Shown one piece after another: positions 9,104 to 15,717 of a stretch of DNA of 64,000 nt; positions within the stretch are counted from its first letter, which is position 1; each line of letters opens with the position of its first letter. The stretch covers positions 3,906,001-3,970,000 of the forward strand of contig NZ_JAPENX010000001.1 of NCBI RefSeq assembly GCF_026341815.1, read 5' to 3'. The translations under genes and the position numbers were made by a program. The stretch is from Streptomyces sp. NBC_00572. Lineage in GTDB: Bacteria > Actinomycetota > Actinomycetes > Streptomycetales > Streptomycetaceae. The notes beneath the pieces were generated by a model. It did no database searches and was not told where the DNA came from. It worked only from the letters and a program-made list of their open reading frames with translations.

Positions 9104-9130
9104 TCGGGCACGCCTGATCGGTCCTTCCGA

Positions 9131-9170
9131 AGCCGGTGCGCCCACCCCCGACGGGGTGGGCGCACCGGCT
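9131..9170 (+). terminator. Strong rho-independent terminator after first chaplin
   Basis: A perfect 18-bp stem (arms 9131-9148 and 9153-9170) with a 4-base loop CGAC, followed by TTTTCCTT. It is the best intrinsic terminator in the left half of the window. Confidence 0.9.
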
Positions 9171-9379
9171 TTTCCTTGTCGTCATGGGGTCGGTACTCGT
9201 TCGGCCGCACCGTCATGCGCCGGTCGGTGCAACGGCGTACGCCCCTTCGGGGGGCATGTTCGAGGAGTGGATTCACTCGAACGGAGGCGTGGCGCTCAGT
9301 AGTTCTGCGGTTGCGGAGGGCTATACCCGCAGGCACGGTGAGAGGGAAGTTGTCCGACGCATAAGGAAAAGGAACACAT

Positions 9380-10282
9380 ATGCGTCCCCTGGCTACACGC
9401 CGCATCACCGCCCTGGCGATATCCGCCGTCATCACCCTCGGCACGGCGGGACCCGCCATCGCCGACGAACACCATCCGTCCACCGCGGCCGACCGGGCCG
9501 CCCGCGCACCCCTCCCCGAAGCCGCCGCCCTGCTGACCCAGGCCGAGGCGCTCGGTGAGCTCGGCTCGGTGACCACTCCCGTGACCGAACTCGTCACGGC
9601 CGCGCTCAAGGCCGACGCGGGCCAGCTCCCGGCGGCCGACGCCGAGGCCCTCAAGGCCAAGATCGCGGCAGCCGTCGACCAGGCCAAGGCCACCGCGCCG
9701 GCCCCGCTGCCGGACGCGCCCGTCACACCACCCTCGACGGACCTCCCGGTCACGCCCCCGTCCACGGACCTCCCGGTCACGCCGCCCTCGACGGACCTCC
9801 CGGTCACGCCCCCGGCGGCCGACCTCCCCGTCACGCCGCCGGTCGTCGAGACCCCCGTCGAGCTTCCGGCGACGCCACCCGTGGAAGCCCCGGCCCTGCC
9901 CGTGAACCCGCCCGTGACCCTGCCCGTCGCGGCCGACTCGAAGGCCGTGTGGGCCGGAAAGGCCGCCGCGCCGACGGACGTCGTGACCGACGCGCTCGCC
10001 GCGGTCGAGAAGGCGGTCGCCGCCCTGCTCGCGGCCGTCACGTCGGGCGACGCCGGCGGAGTCGTACCGCAGGTCACGGCGACCCTGACCTCACTGGTCA
10101 ACCTCGCCGTCGCCACGGTCCTCGGCAGCGGGCTGCCCGCTCCGGACCTGGCCGGACTGCCGGCGCTGCCGGCGCTCCCGGCCACCGTGCCCGAGCTGCC
10201 GGTGGACCCGCCGGAGCTGCCCGTCGACCCGCCCGAGCTGCCGGTCGACCTGCCGGTCAAGCCCCCGCTGCCGGTCCGCTAG
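9380..10282 (+). CDS. Secreted Pro/Val-rich repeat protein, function unknown
   Basis: A 300-residue exported protein: signal peptide MRPLATRRITALAISAVITL... cut near AIA-DEH (about 29). Next comes an Ala-rich helical stretch (about 40-110), then four copies of the nine-residue unit VTPPSTDLP (about 113-155), another Ala/Leu helix (about 190-250), and a tail repeating PELPVDP. No enzyme motif is visible. AAGGAAAAGGA precedes ATG 9380. It sits between chaplin genes, so a structural surface role is plausible. The long Pro-rich linkers separating helical parts suggest a wall-spanning protein, but it has no sortase signal. Confidence 0.82.
   Translation: MRPLATRRITALAISAVITLGTAGPAIADEHHPSTAADRAARAPLPEAAALLTQAEALGELGSVTTPVTELVTAALKADAGQLPAADAEALKAKIAAAVDQAKATAPAPLPDAPVTPPSTDLPVTPPSTDLPVTPPSTDLPVTPPAADLPVTPPVVETPVELPATPPVEAPALPVNPPVTLPVAADSKAVWAGKAAAPTDVVTDALAAVEKAVAALLAAVTSGDAGGVVPQVTATLTSLVNLAVATVLGSGLPAPDLAGLPALPALPATVPELPVDPPELPVDPPELPVDLPVKPPLPVR
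9727..9836 (+). repeat. 27-bp tandem repeat, four units, coding
   Basis: Tandem copies of a 27-bp unit encoding VTPPSTDLP, with third-position differences between copies and PPAADL in the last. Such repeats can expand or contract by slippage, so copy number may vary among strains. Confidence 0.8.
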
Positions 10283-10294
10283 TCACCCGCAGGC

Positions 10295-10331
10295 CCTGTA
10301 CCGGCCCGGCGTCCCGCCGGGCCGGTACAGG
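10295..10331 (+). terminator. Hairpin terminator after the Pro-rich secreted protein
   Basis: A perfect 16-bp stem (10295-10310 with 10316-10331), 5-base loop GTCCC. There is no U-run, as is usual in high-GC actinomycetes. Confidence 0.75.
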
Positions 10332-10519
10332 CGTGTGCGGCCGGTGCGCGATCGGCAAATAGCACCGGCCCGCATCGATCGGGTGCAGTGTCGAGAAATC
10401 CCTCCTTCCGGAGTTTCCGCGCCGCACGCCGTTCGTTACAGAAGCAGAACAAAGTGCGGGATTCGCTCAAGAACCCTGTGCAGTAAGTGACTTGAACGTA
10501 CAGAGGAAGGATTCACTCC

Positions 10520-10801
10520 ATGAAGCCCACCAAGGTCGCCGCGGTTGTCGCCGGTTCGCTGATGGCCCTTGGCGCTGCCGCGCCCGCCATGGCCACGGAG
10601 GCGCTGACCCCCACCAGCCTGAACGGTGGCCTCGAAGCGATCGCCGCCAATGGGCTGAAGTCGGATGTGCTGAGCAGCACCACGGACGGCTCCCCGGTCA
10701 AGACCGTCACGGACACCGCGACCAAGCTGAACGACACCACCAAGGGTGCCCCGCTGCTCGGTGGCCTGCCGGTCCCCGGTGGCCTGCCGGTGGGTGGCTG
10801 A
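10520..10801 (+). CDS. Small secreted protein, unknown function
   Basis: A 93-residue exported peptide: signal sequence MKPTKVAAVVAGSLMALGAA (cut near AMA-TEA, residue 26), leaving a mature chain of about 67 residues with no cysteine. The tail repeats GGLPVPGGLPVGG. AGAGGAAGG sits before ATG 10520. It resembles other short exported Streptomyces proteins found near chaplins. The small size, signal peptide and Gly/Pro/Val tail suggest a surface-associated peptide, but I do not recognise the family. Confidence 0.78.
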   Translation: MKPTKVAAVVAGSLMALGAAAPAMATEALTPTSLNGGLEAIAANGLKSDVLSSTTDGSPVKTVTDTATKLNDTTKGAPLLGGLPVPGGLPVGG

Positions 10802-11045
10802 CCGCAGCCTGACCTCTCATCAGCAACACTGCCCTTCCGGGCACTTGCGGCGGGTTCCGTACCGCCGTTTCCCACGGTCGGCTGATCGAATGATTTTCTG
10901 ATCAGCTGCCGTGTGGCCCCCGTTGCACGGGGTTCACCGACCCATACCCTCTGGCCAGTCCCACGCGAACGTCGGCGTGGATCAGGCCGGTCGGAGCGAG
11001 GGGGGATCCTCGCCGGTCTCTCCCTTTCTCCAGAGGAAGAGCGGT

Positions 11046-11807
11046 ATGCGGTCCATCATCAGCAGGAAAGTACTCACCGCGGCGGCAGCGACCGGCATCC
11101 TGTCGCTGAGCGGCGGATTCGCCCTGGCCGCGGGTTCCCATGCCGGTACGGGCGACGGTCCCGGCCCCGGCTCCCCCGGTCATGTCCAGGCTCCCCTGTC
11201 GGCGGACGTCTGTGGCGAGAGCATGAATCTCGGCGGTTTCGTCGCCGAGGCCGTCGGCGACCTCTGCGCCCAGGCGGAGGGTCCCGGCGGCTACGGCGAC
11301 GAGCCGGGTGAACCCACGCACCCCGGCGAGCCGACTCATCCGGGTGAACCCACGCACCCGCCCACGCATCCGCCGACCACGCCGCCGCCGACGCATCCGC
11401 CGACGCATCCGCCGACGACGCACCCGCCGACGACGCCGCCGACCACGCATCCCCCGACGCATCCGCCGACGACGCACCCGCCGACGACGCACCCGCCGAC
11501 GACGCCGCCGACCACGCACCCGCCGACGCAGCCGCCGACGACGCACCCGCCGACGCATCCGCCGACGACGCATCCGCCGACGACGCACCCGACCACGCAC
11601 CCGCCGACCACGCACCCGCCGACGACGCACCCGACCACGCACCCGCCGACCACGCACCCGACCACGCACCCGCCGACCACCCCGCCCGAGCTCCCCCACA
11701 CGGGTAGCGAGACCGCGCTCATGGGTGCGGCCGCGATCAGCGCCGCGCTGATCATCGGCGGCACCGTCGTCTACCTCCGCGGTGGCCGGATCGCCCGCCG
11801 CCACTGA
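11046..11807 (+). CDS. Sortase-anchored wall protein with chaplin-spaced Cys pair and Thr-His-Pro spacer
   Basis: A 253-residue precursor. Residues 1-30 are a signal peptide. Residues 56-74 (CGESMNLGGFVAEAVGDLC) have two cysteines with 17 residues between and glycines at relative positions 2, 9 and 16, the same layout as the chaplin core. About 120 residues of THPPT-type repeats follow. The C-terminus is a full sorting signal: LPHTG, hydrophobic helix, then RGGRIARRH. The protein should be covalently linked to peptidoglycan by sortase, with the spacer holding the small head outside the wall. ATG 11046 follows AGAGGAAGAG. Long chaplins are also sortase-anchored, but carry two canonical chaplin domains. 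The chaplin relation is my inference. Confidence 0.85.
   Translation: MRSIISRKVLTAAAATGILSLSGGFALAAGSHAGTGDGPGPGSPGHVQAPLSADVCGESMNLGGFVAEAVGDLCAQAEGPGGYGDEPGEPTHPGEPTHPGEPTHPPTHPPTTPPPTHPPTHPPTTHPPTTPPTTHPPTHPPTTHPPTTHPPTTPPTTHPPTQPPTTHPPTHPPTTHPPTTHPTTHPPTTHPPTTHPTTHPPTTHPTTHPPTTPPELPHTGSETALMGAAAISAALIIGGTVVYLRGGRIARRH
11336..11690 (+). repeat. Thr-His-Pro tandem repeat array inside a coding region
   Basis: About 355 bases of short tandem units built from CACCCGCCGACGACG and close variants, encoding TTHPPTTHP, THPPTHPP and TTPPTTHPP blocks. The opposite strand looks open too, but only as a repetitive shadow. The mixed 6-, 9- and 15-base units point to slippage and unequal exchange. Confidence 0.9.
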
Positions 11808-11834
11808 CGCCGTACACCGGCGAAACGTCAACAG

Positions 11835-11862
11835 GGGCCCTCACCTTCACCGGTGAGGGCCC
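11835..11862 (+). terminator. Hairpin terminator after the sortase-anchored protein
   Basis: Arms GGGCCCTCACC (11835-11845) and GGTGAGGGCCC (11852-11862), 6-base loop. Outer AACAGG and CCTGTT can extend the stem past a small bulge. Confidence 0.75.
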
Positions 11863-11888
11863 ACCTGTTGCTGCACACGGGGGAGTTC

Positions 11889-11916
11889 CGCGACGTTCCC
11901 CCGAAGGTCTCGTTGT
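11889..11916 (+). promoter_or_regulatory. BldN-like promoter, predicted leaderless start
   Basis: CGCGAC, 16 bases, CGTTGT (4/6 and 5/6 against remembered CGTAAC-N16-CGTTGA). The -10 ends seven bases before ATG 11923, so the transcript would start at or next to the ATG. That would explain the absence of a ribosome site. Confidence 0.35.
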
Positions 11917-11922
11917 CAGAAC

Positions 11923-12444
11923 ATGACTCTGCGCTCTCACGCCGGCATGGGACTTCTCATGACCGCATTCGCCTCCGCCGCCCTGGCCGCCCCGGCCTCG
12001 GCCGTCGAGGCACCGGTGATCGTCCCCCTCCAGGGGCTTGAGCCGGTGCTCCCGATGGACGCCCCGGCCGTGGCCACCGGCGTACCCGTCCCGATGCCCG
12101 GTGCGCCCACCGGCTTCCAGAAGGGCCTCGGTTCGCTGCCCGACCTCGCCCTGCCCAGCGTGCCGCTCACCGGCACCCTCCCCGCGACCGTGGTGGACGC
12201 CCCGCTGCCCGAGGTCCTGAAGGGCAGCGAGCCGGGCCGCGCCCTCTTCGCCACCCCGCACTCGGAGATGGCGGCGGCCACCCCGGGAGCCGTCGTCGGC
12301 AACCCGGTGGTCGCGCCCGAGGGCAACGGGCTCGCGGGTCTGCCCGACCTTGCGAAGCCCCGGGTCGGCCTGCTCCCCCCGATGGTGAGCGGCGCGCTGG
12401 ACTCCCAGCTCGGCCTGGCGCCCGAGGCGCCCGAGGCGCACTGA
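11923..12444 (+). CDS. Secreted protein of unknown function in chaplin island
   Basis: A 173-residue protein with a signal peptide (MTLRSHAGMGLLMTAFASAA, cut near ASA-VEA about 27). The mature part is rich in Pro, Val, Leu and Ala (LPDLALPSVPLTGTLP, GLAGLPDLAKPRVGLLPP), without cysteines or catalytic motifs. No Shine-Dalgarno sequence precedes ATG 11923, and a BldN-like -10 ends seven bases upstream, so leaderless translation is likely. Met codons at 11947 and 11959 would shorten the signal peptide and have no better context. It probably joins the same developmental surface programme as its neighbours; the family is not recognised. Confidence 0.75.
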   Translation: MTLRSHAGMGLLMTAFASAALAAPASAVEAPVIVPLQGLEPVLPMDAPAVATGVPVPMPGAPTGFQKGLGSLPDLALPSVPLTGTLPATVVDAPLPEVLKGSEPGRALFATPHSEMAAATPGAVVGNPVVAPEGNGLAGLPDLAKPRVGLLPPMVSGALDSQLGLAPEAPEAH

Positions 12445-12680
12445 CGTAAGGGCGGGCGAAAGGGCGTTCCCCCTTTCTCGTTCTTTTGCGCGAATGGCGA
12501 CCCGGTGGGTGAAGACACGATTCTTCCCCGCCACCGGAAGGGCTGTCGTTCGTTGCAGGAGGAGGCTTGTCGCATGGCCGCGGCCCGCGGACCGAGGCCG
12601 TCCCGCCGTATCCGGCGGCGGACGGTTCCCGGCCCGCGGGTCATTTTTCGGTTTTCCTTCCTCCCTTTCGGCCCAACGGC

Positions 12681-12708
12681 CGTGACCCGGTCCGCCGCTC
12701 GACGTTGA
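12681..12708 (+). promoter_or_regulatory. BldN-like promoter of second chaplin gene
   Basis: CGTGAC, 16 bases, CGTTGA: 5/6 at -35 and 6/6 at -10 against the remembered BldN consensus, the best match in the window. It leaves a leader of about 50 bases before ATG 12764. Confidence 0.6.
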
Positions 12709-12763
12709 ACGGGGAAGACGGCCGTGATTCCTGCGGTCGCTTTCCACGTCCAAGGAGTTCTTG

Positions 12764-13051
12764 ATGTCTCGCATCGCGAAGGCTGCCGCTGTTCTCGCCG
12801 GCACGGGTGCCGTTGCCCTCAGCGGAGCCGGCCTGGCCGTCGCCGACTCGGGCGCCGAGGCCGTCGCCGCCCACTCGCCCGGTGTCGCTTCCGGCAACGT
12901 CGTCCAGGTCCCGGTTCACGTCCCGGTCAACCTCTGCGGCAACACCGTCAGCGTCATCGGCCTGCTGAACCCGGCGTTCGGCAACACCTGCGTCAACGCC
13001 GACGGCCACGGCCACGGCCACGGCCACGACGACGGCGGCTACGGCGGCTGA
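12764..13051 (+). CDS. Short chaplin with His-rich C-terminal tail
   Basis: A 95-residue precursor: signal peptide (about 1-28), chaplin core with GNVVQVPVHVPVNLCGNTVS and IGLLNPAFGNTC, and cysteines at 58 and 76. Unlike the first chaplin it runs on into a 16-residue tail containing GHGHGHGHDDGG. AAGGAG six bases before ATG 12764 fixes the start; the TTG three bases earlier is less likely. The protein should be exported and assemble into surface fibrils. Its gene converges on the tyrosinase gene, as chpG does in S. coelicolor from memory, so it may be the ChpG counterpart. The histidine tail could bind metal, perhaps copper, which is speculation. Confidence 0.93.
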   Translation: MSRIAKAAAVLAGTGAVALSGAGLAVADSGAEAVAAHSPGVASGNVVQVPVHVPVNLCGNTVSVIGLLNPAFGNTCVNADGHGHGHGHDDGGYGG

Positions 13052-13064
13052 TCGCCCGAACAAC

Positions 13065-13100
13065 CGTGTCCCCCCGACCCACCGGGCCCGGGGGGACACG
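13065..13100. terminator. Bidirectional hairpin between chaplin and tyrosinase
   Basis: Arms CGTGTCCCCCCG (13065-13076) and CGGGGGGACACG (13089-13100), a perfect 12-bp stem. It lies between two convergent genes and can serve both. Confidence 0.75.
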
Positions 13101-13119
13101 TGTGTCCGGAGCGGGGAGC

Positions 13120-13986
13120 TCAGACGTACTTGTAGATCCGGCTGTGGTCGACCATCGACGCCGGGGTCACTCCCCACGGCGCCATCGGCTCGTGCCGGGC
13201 GACGACCTTGCGGTACTGCGCGTCCCCGAGCGGCGGCGGCTCGGCGGGGAGGTACGCGGCCCCCGGGTTTCGCTGCTGCCAGCGGGACCAGAGCAGGTCG
13301 ACGAAGGAGTGGTGCAGCCAGAACACCGGGTCGTTCACGGAACCGCCGCCCAGCATCAGACCGCCGACCCAGCGGTGCACCCGGTTGTGGATGCGGAACC
13401 GCTCGTTGCCCCGGCCCGGCGCCCAGCCCTCCAGACGGTTCCGGAAGCCGGCGCCACTCGTCGAGTTCCAGGGCGTCACGTCGTACGCCCGCTCCCGCAT
13501 CACCTCGTCGACCTGGGCCTGTGTCGGGAGGGCGATCGGGTCGCGGGGCCGGCCGAAGTCCCTGGTCAGGAAGCGTTCCTCGGTCATCGACTGGGTGATC
13601 TTCCAGCGTCCCGCGGAGTGAGCGAAGGGGCCGGTCATGACCTGGAGGTCGGCCCGGCGCCCGTTGCCGCCCAGGAAGTCCTCGCCCCAGATCGACGACG
13701 CCGGACTGTTGTCGCGGGTCCAGTCCCAGTACGGCACGGAGACTGTCGGGTCGATCCGCCGCAGCGCCGTCTCGAACTCCAGCAGGAACTTGCGGTGCCA
13801 GGGCAGGAAGCTCGGCGTCATGTGCGCGACCCGGAGCCGGCCTTCCCCGTCGGCCGTGTAGTGGTCGATGTGGGTGCGGACGAAGCGGTCGTACGCCCCC
13901 GTGCGCTTGAGCTCCAGGACGGCGGCGACGAACTTCCGGCGCTCGGCGCCGGTCAGATCGCGCTGGTTCTTACGCGTGTACACCAC
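13120..13986 (-). CDS. melC2: Tyrosinase (copper monophenol oxidase), MelC2/MelD2 type
   Basis: A type-3 copper protein of about 288 residues. The CuA region shows THIDHY, AHMTPSFLPWHRKFLLEFE and PYWDW. The CuB region shows RIHNRVHRWVGGLM and DPVFWLHHSFVDLLWSRWQ. These give six histidine ligands, so it should oxidise monophenols and diphenols to quinones for melanin. The start is one of two neighbouring GTG codons (13986 or 13983), with GGGAGGGAG upstream. The longer reading from 14022 is less likely because homologues begin around VYTRKNQRDLT. It has no signal peptide: the family is exported as a complex with the MelC1 chaperone, whose gene overlaps it by about 14 bases upstream. Confidence 0.92.
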   Translation of the reverse strand: MVYTRKNQRDLTGAERRKFVAAVLELKRTGAYDRFVRTHIDHYTADGEGRLRVAHMTPSFLPWHRKFLLEFETALRRIDPTVSVPYWDWTRDNSPASSIWGEDFLGGNGRRADLQVMTGPFAHSAGRWKITQSMTEERFLTRDFGRPRDPIALPTQAQVDEVMRERAYDVTPWNSTSGAGFRNRLEGWAPGRGNERFRIHNRVHRWVGGLMLGGGSVNDPVFWLHHSFVDLLWSRWQQRNPGAAYLPAEPPPLGDAQYRKVVARHEPMAPWGVTPASMVDHSRIYKYV

Positions 13987-14383
13987 GCGGGCTCCCTCCC
14001 GTCGGGTCGGTGTGGACGCCATGGGCGGCGGCGAGCGGGGAGAGCCGGGCGGCGCCCAGCTCGTCCACGGCCGCGCGGACGGCCGCCAGTGGCGTCGGGC
14101 AGGACTCGTAGTGGTCGATCGGGGTGACGTAACCGCCGTCGGCGCAGCGCATCAGATGCAGCGGCCGGCCGTCGACGAGGGCCACCGGCTCGCCCTCGGG
14201 GCCCGAGAAGCCCAGGATGCGGCGGCCCCCGTACATCTCGTCGAAGGCGTGCGGGTCGCGCGCGCCTTCCGAGGGCTTTCCGGACGGCGGGCGGGTCGCG
14301 ATGCGGCCGAGAGCGCCACCCGTGAACGCGGTGACGGTCAGCGCGAAGAGGGACCGTAGTGCGACGCGGCGCGGGACGATCAT
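13970..14383 (-). CDS. melC1: Tyrosinase cofactor/copper chaperone MelC1
   Basis: A 137-residue protein. The N-terminus MIVPRRVALRSLFALTVTAF contains a Tat-like double arginine and a hydrophobic core. The mature part has the MelC1 segments AFDEMYGGRRILGF, YGG-type repeats, LVDGRPLHLMRCADGGY and PIDHYESCPTPLAAVRAAVDEL. MelC1 loads copper into apo-tyrosinase and carries it out of the cell. GAGGAGATC lies before ATG 14383. The stop lies inside the tyrosinase start region, so the pair is translationally coupled. A BldN-like promoter lies 46-73 bases upstream. Confidence 0.9.
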   Translation of the reverse strand: MIVPRRVALRSLFALTVTAFTGGALGRIATRPPSGKPSEGARDPHAFDEMYGGRRILGFSGPEGEPVALVDGRPLHLMRCADGGYVTPIDHYESCPTPLAAVRAAVDELGAARLSPLAAAHGVHTDPTGGSPRGVHA

Positions 14384-14428
14384 GATTGATCTCCTCGGGG
14401 TCGGCGTATCGGCGAATGCCCTCAGGGC

Positions 14429-14456
14429 ACAACGATGAAAACCCGGGTTCGTTGCG
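14429..14456 (-). promoter_or_regulatory. BldN-like promoter of melC1-melC2
   Basis: On the minus strand: CGCAAC (14456-14451), 16 bases, CGTTGT (14434-14429), that is 5/6 and 5/6 against remembered CGTAAC-N16-CGTTGA. Distance to the melC1 ATG is 45 bases. It would tie melanin formation to aerial development. Confidence 0.5.
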
Positions 14457-14540
14457 CCGGAAATGCCAGCGGCGTGAATGTCGGCCGTTCGAGTGAAAAC
14501 GGCGCGGGGAAAGGGTGGTTGGAGCACTAGCATCCGATTC

Positions 14541-15044
14541 ATGACCACTTCCAACGTCGTTTCCTCGGCGCGCAGCGCCTCCCCGCTGGGAACTCTCACG
14601 GTGATTCCGTGGGCCAGCGAGCCCTCCGCCGACTCGGCCGGTACGCCATTCCTCATGGCGTACTCGCTCGGTGACGGCCGGGACGGGCCGGAGGCCGGTC
14701 AGCAGGCCATGCGGACGGCCCTGGAGACCATGGGCCTCTCCGTCGGCGACCGGCTCTTCGATCTGGACAAGGACGCCGGGATCACCGCTTCGCTGCTCGT
14801 CGAGGGCGGCTCCGCCGTCCTCAACCTGCCCTTCCTGAAGGTGCAGTGCCCGGTGCCCGACGAGTGGCAGGAGGCCGCCCGCGAGCGCGGCCAGGTCTAC
14901 CTCATCTGCTCCGTGCGGCCCTGGCCCGAGGCCGTCCCCGGACAGCCCGTCGACGAGGCGAAGCTGCGCGCCTTCGTCTCCGACGAGGAGATGCTCAAGG
15001 AGAGCGCCCACGTCCTGATGCCCGTCCGGCGCCTGCAGGGCTGA
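14541..15044 (+). CDS. DUF5949-like protein
   Basis: A 167-residue soluble protein with GTLTVIPWASEPSADSAGTP, LMAYSLGDGRDGPEAGQQAM, VQCPVPDEWQEAARERGQVY and SVRPWPEAVPGQPVDEAKL. The pattern matches what I recall as the Streptomyces DUF5949 family, of unknown function. No catalytic motif, signal peptide or membrane helix. The ATG at 14541 follows GGAGCACTAG loosely. The open frame extends 63 bases upstream, but homologous-looking sequence starts here. It is followed after 18 bases by the VKOR gene. Confidence 0.75.
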   Translation: MTTSNVVSSARSASPLGTLTVIPWASEPSADSAGTPFLMAYSLGDGRDGPEAGQQAMRTALETMGLSVGDRLFDLDKDAGITASLLVEGGSAVLNLPFLKVQCPVPDEWQEAARERGQVYLICSVRPWPEAVPGQPVDEAKLRAFVSDEEMLKESAHVLMPVRRLQG

Positions 15045-15062
15045 GCGGGAAGGGGTCGCGTC

Positions 15063-15716
15063 ATGGCGACGGTGAACGTACGGGGCGGGGTGCCGGAGCA
15101 GCGGCAGGAGCGGGAGGAGTCCTCCCGGGAGACCGCGGGGACGATCGGCGGCAGCAGGGCCTTCGCCTGGCTGCTGATGATCACCGGGGCGGCGGGCGTG
15201 CTGTCGGGCTGGGTGATCACGATCGACAAGTTCCTCCTTCTGGAGGACCCCGGCTTCCAGCCCGGGTGCAGCCTCAACCCGGTCGTCTCCTGCGGCAACA
15301 TCATGAAGAGCGAGCAGGCGGGGGTCTTCGGCTTCCCCAACCCGATGCTCGGGCTCGTCACGTACGCCGTCGTCGTCGCCCTCGGCGCCGGGCTGCTCGC
15401 CGGGGCGCGCTACCGGGGCTGGCTCTGGCTCGGCCTCAACGCCGGGATGCTCTTCGGTGTCGGGTTCTGCACCTGGCTGATGTACCAGTCGCTGTACGAG
15501 ATCAACGCGCTCTGCCTGTGGTGCTGCCTGGCCTGGGTCGCCACCATCGTCATGTTCTGGCACGTCACCGCGCACAACGTCCGCCACGGGGTGATCCCCG
15601 CCCCGGCGGGAGTGCGGACCTTCCTCGGCGAGTTCACCTTCGCCCTGCCCGTCCTGCACATCGGGATCATCGGGATGCTGATCCTGACCCGGTGGTGGGA
15701 ATTCTGGACGAGCTGA
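15063..15716 (+). CDS. Vitamin K epoxide reductase family membrane oxidoreductase
   Basis: A 217-residue protein with five hydrophobic helices. It has the VKOR marks GCSLNPVVSCG (loop cysteines), the conserved GFPNPMLGL segment and the active-site CxxC in INALCLWCCLAW. Bacterial VKOR re-oxidises DsbA-like thioredoxin-fold proteins with quinone, driving disulfide formation outside the membrane. Actinomycetes use it in place of DsbB. Many cysteine-paired exported proteins, including the chaplins here, could be its eventual clients; that link is inference. ATG 15063 has AAGGGG upstream. It ends one base before the GH26 gene. Confidence 0.92.
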   Translation: MATVNVRGGVPEQRQEREESSRETAGTIGGSRAFAWLLMITGAAGVLSGWVITIDKFLLLEDPGFQPGCSLNPVVSCGNIMKSEQAGVFGFPNPMLGLVTYAVVVALGAGLLAGARYRGWLWLGLNAGMLFGVGFCTWLMYQSLYEINALCLWCCLAWVATIVMFWHVTAHNVRHGVIPAPAGVRTFLGEFTFALPVLHIGIIGMLILTRWWEFWTS

Positions 15717-15717
15717 C

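Noticed and set aside
11336..11690. CRISPR-like regular repeats
   Set aside because: Units are coding Thr-His-Pro repeats without unique spacers.
11336..11764. Antisense Val-Gly-Gly-Cys repeat protein
   Set aside because: A shadow of the tandem repeat; no start context and no signal peptide.
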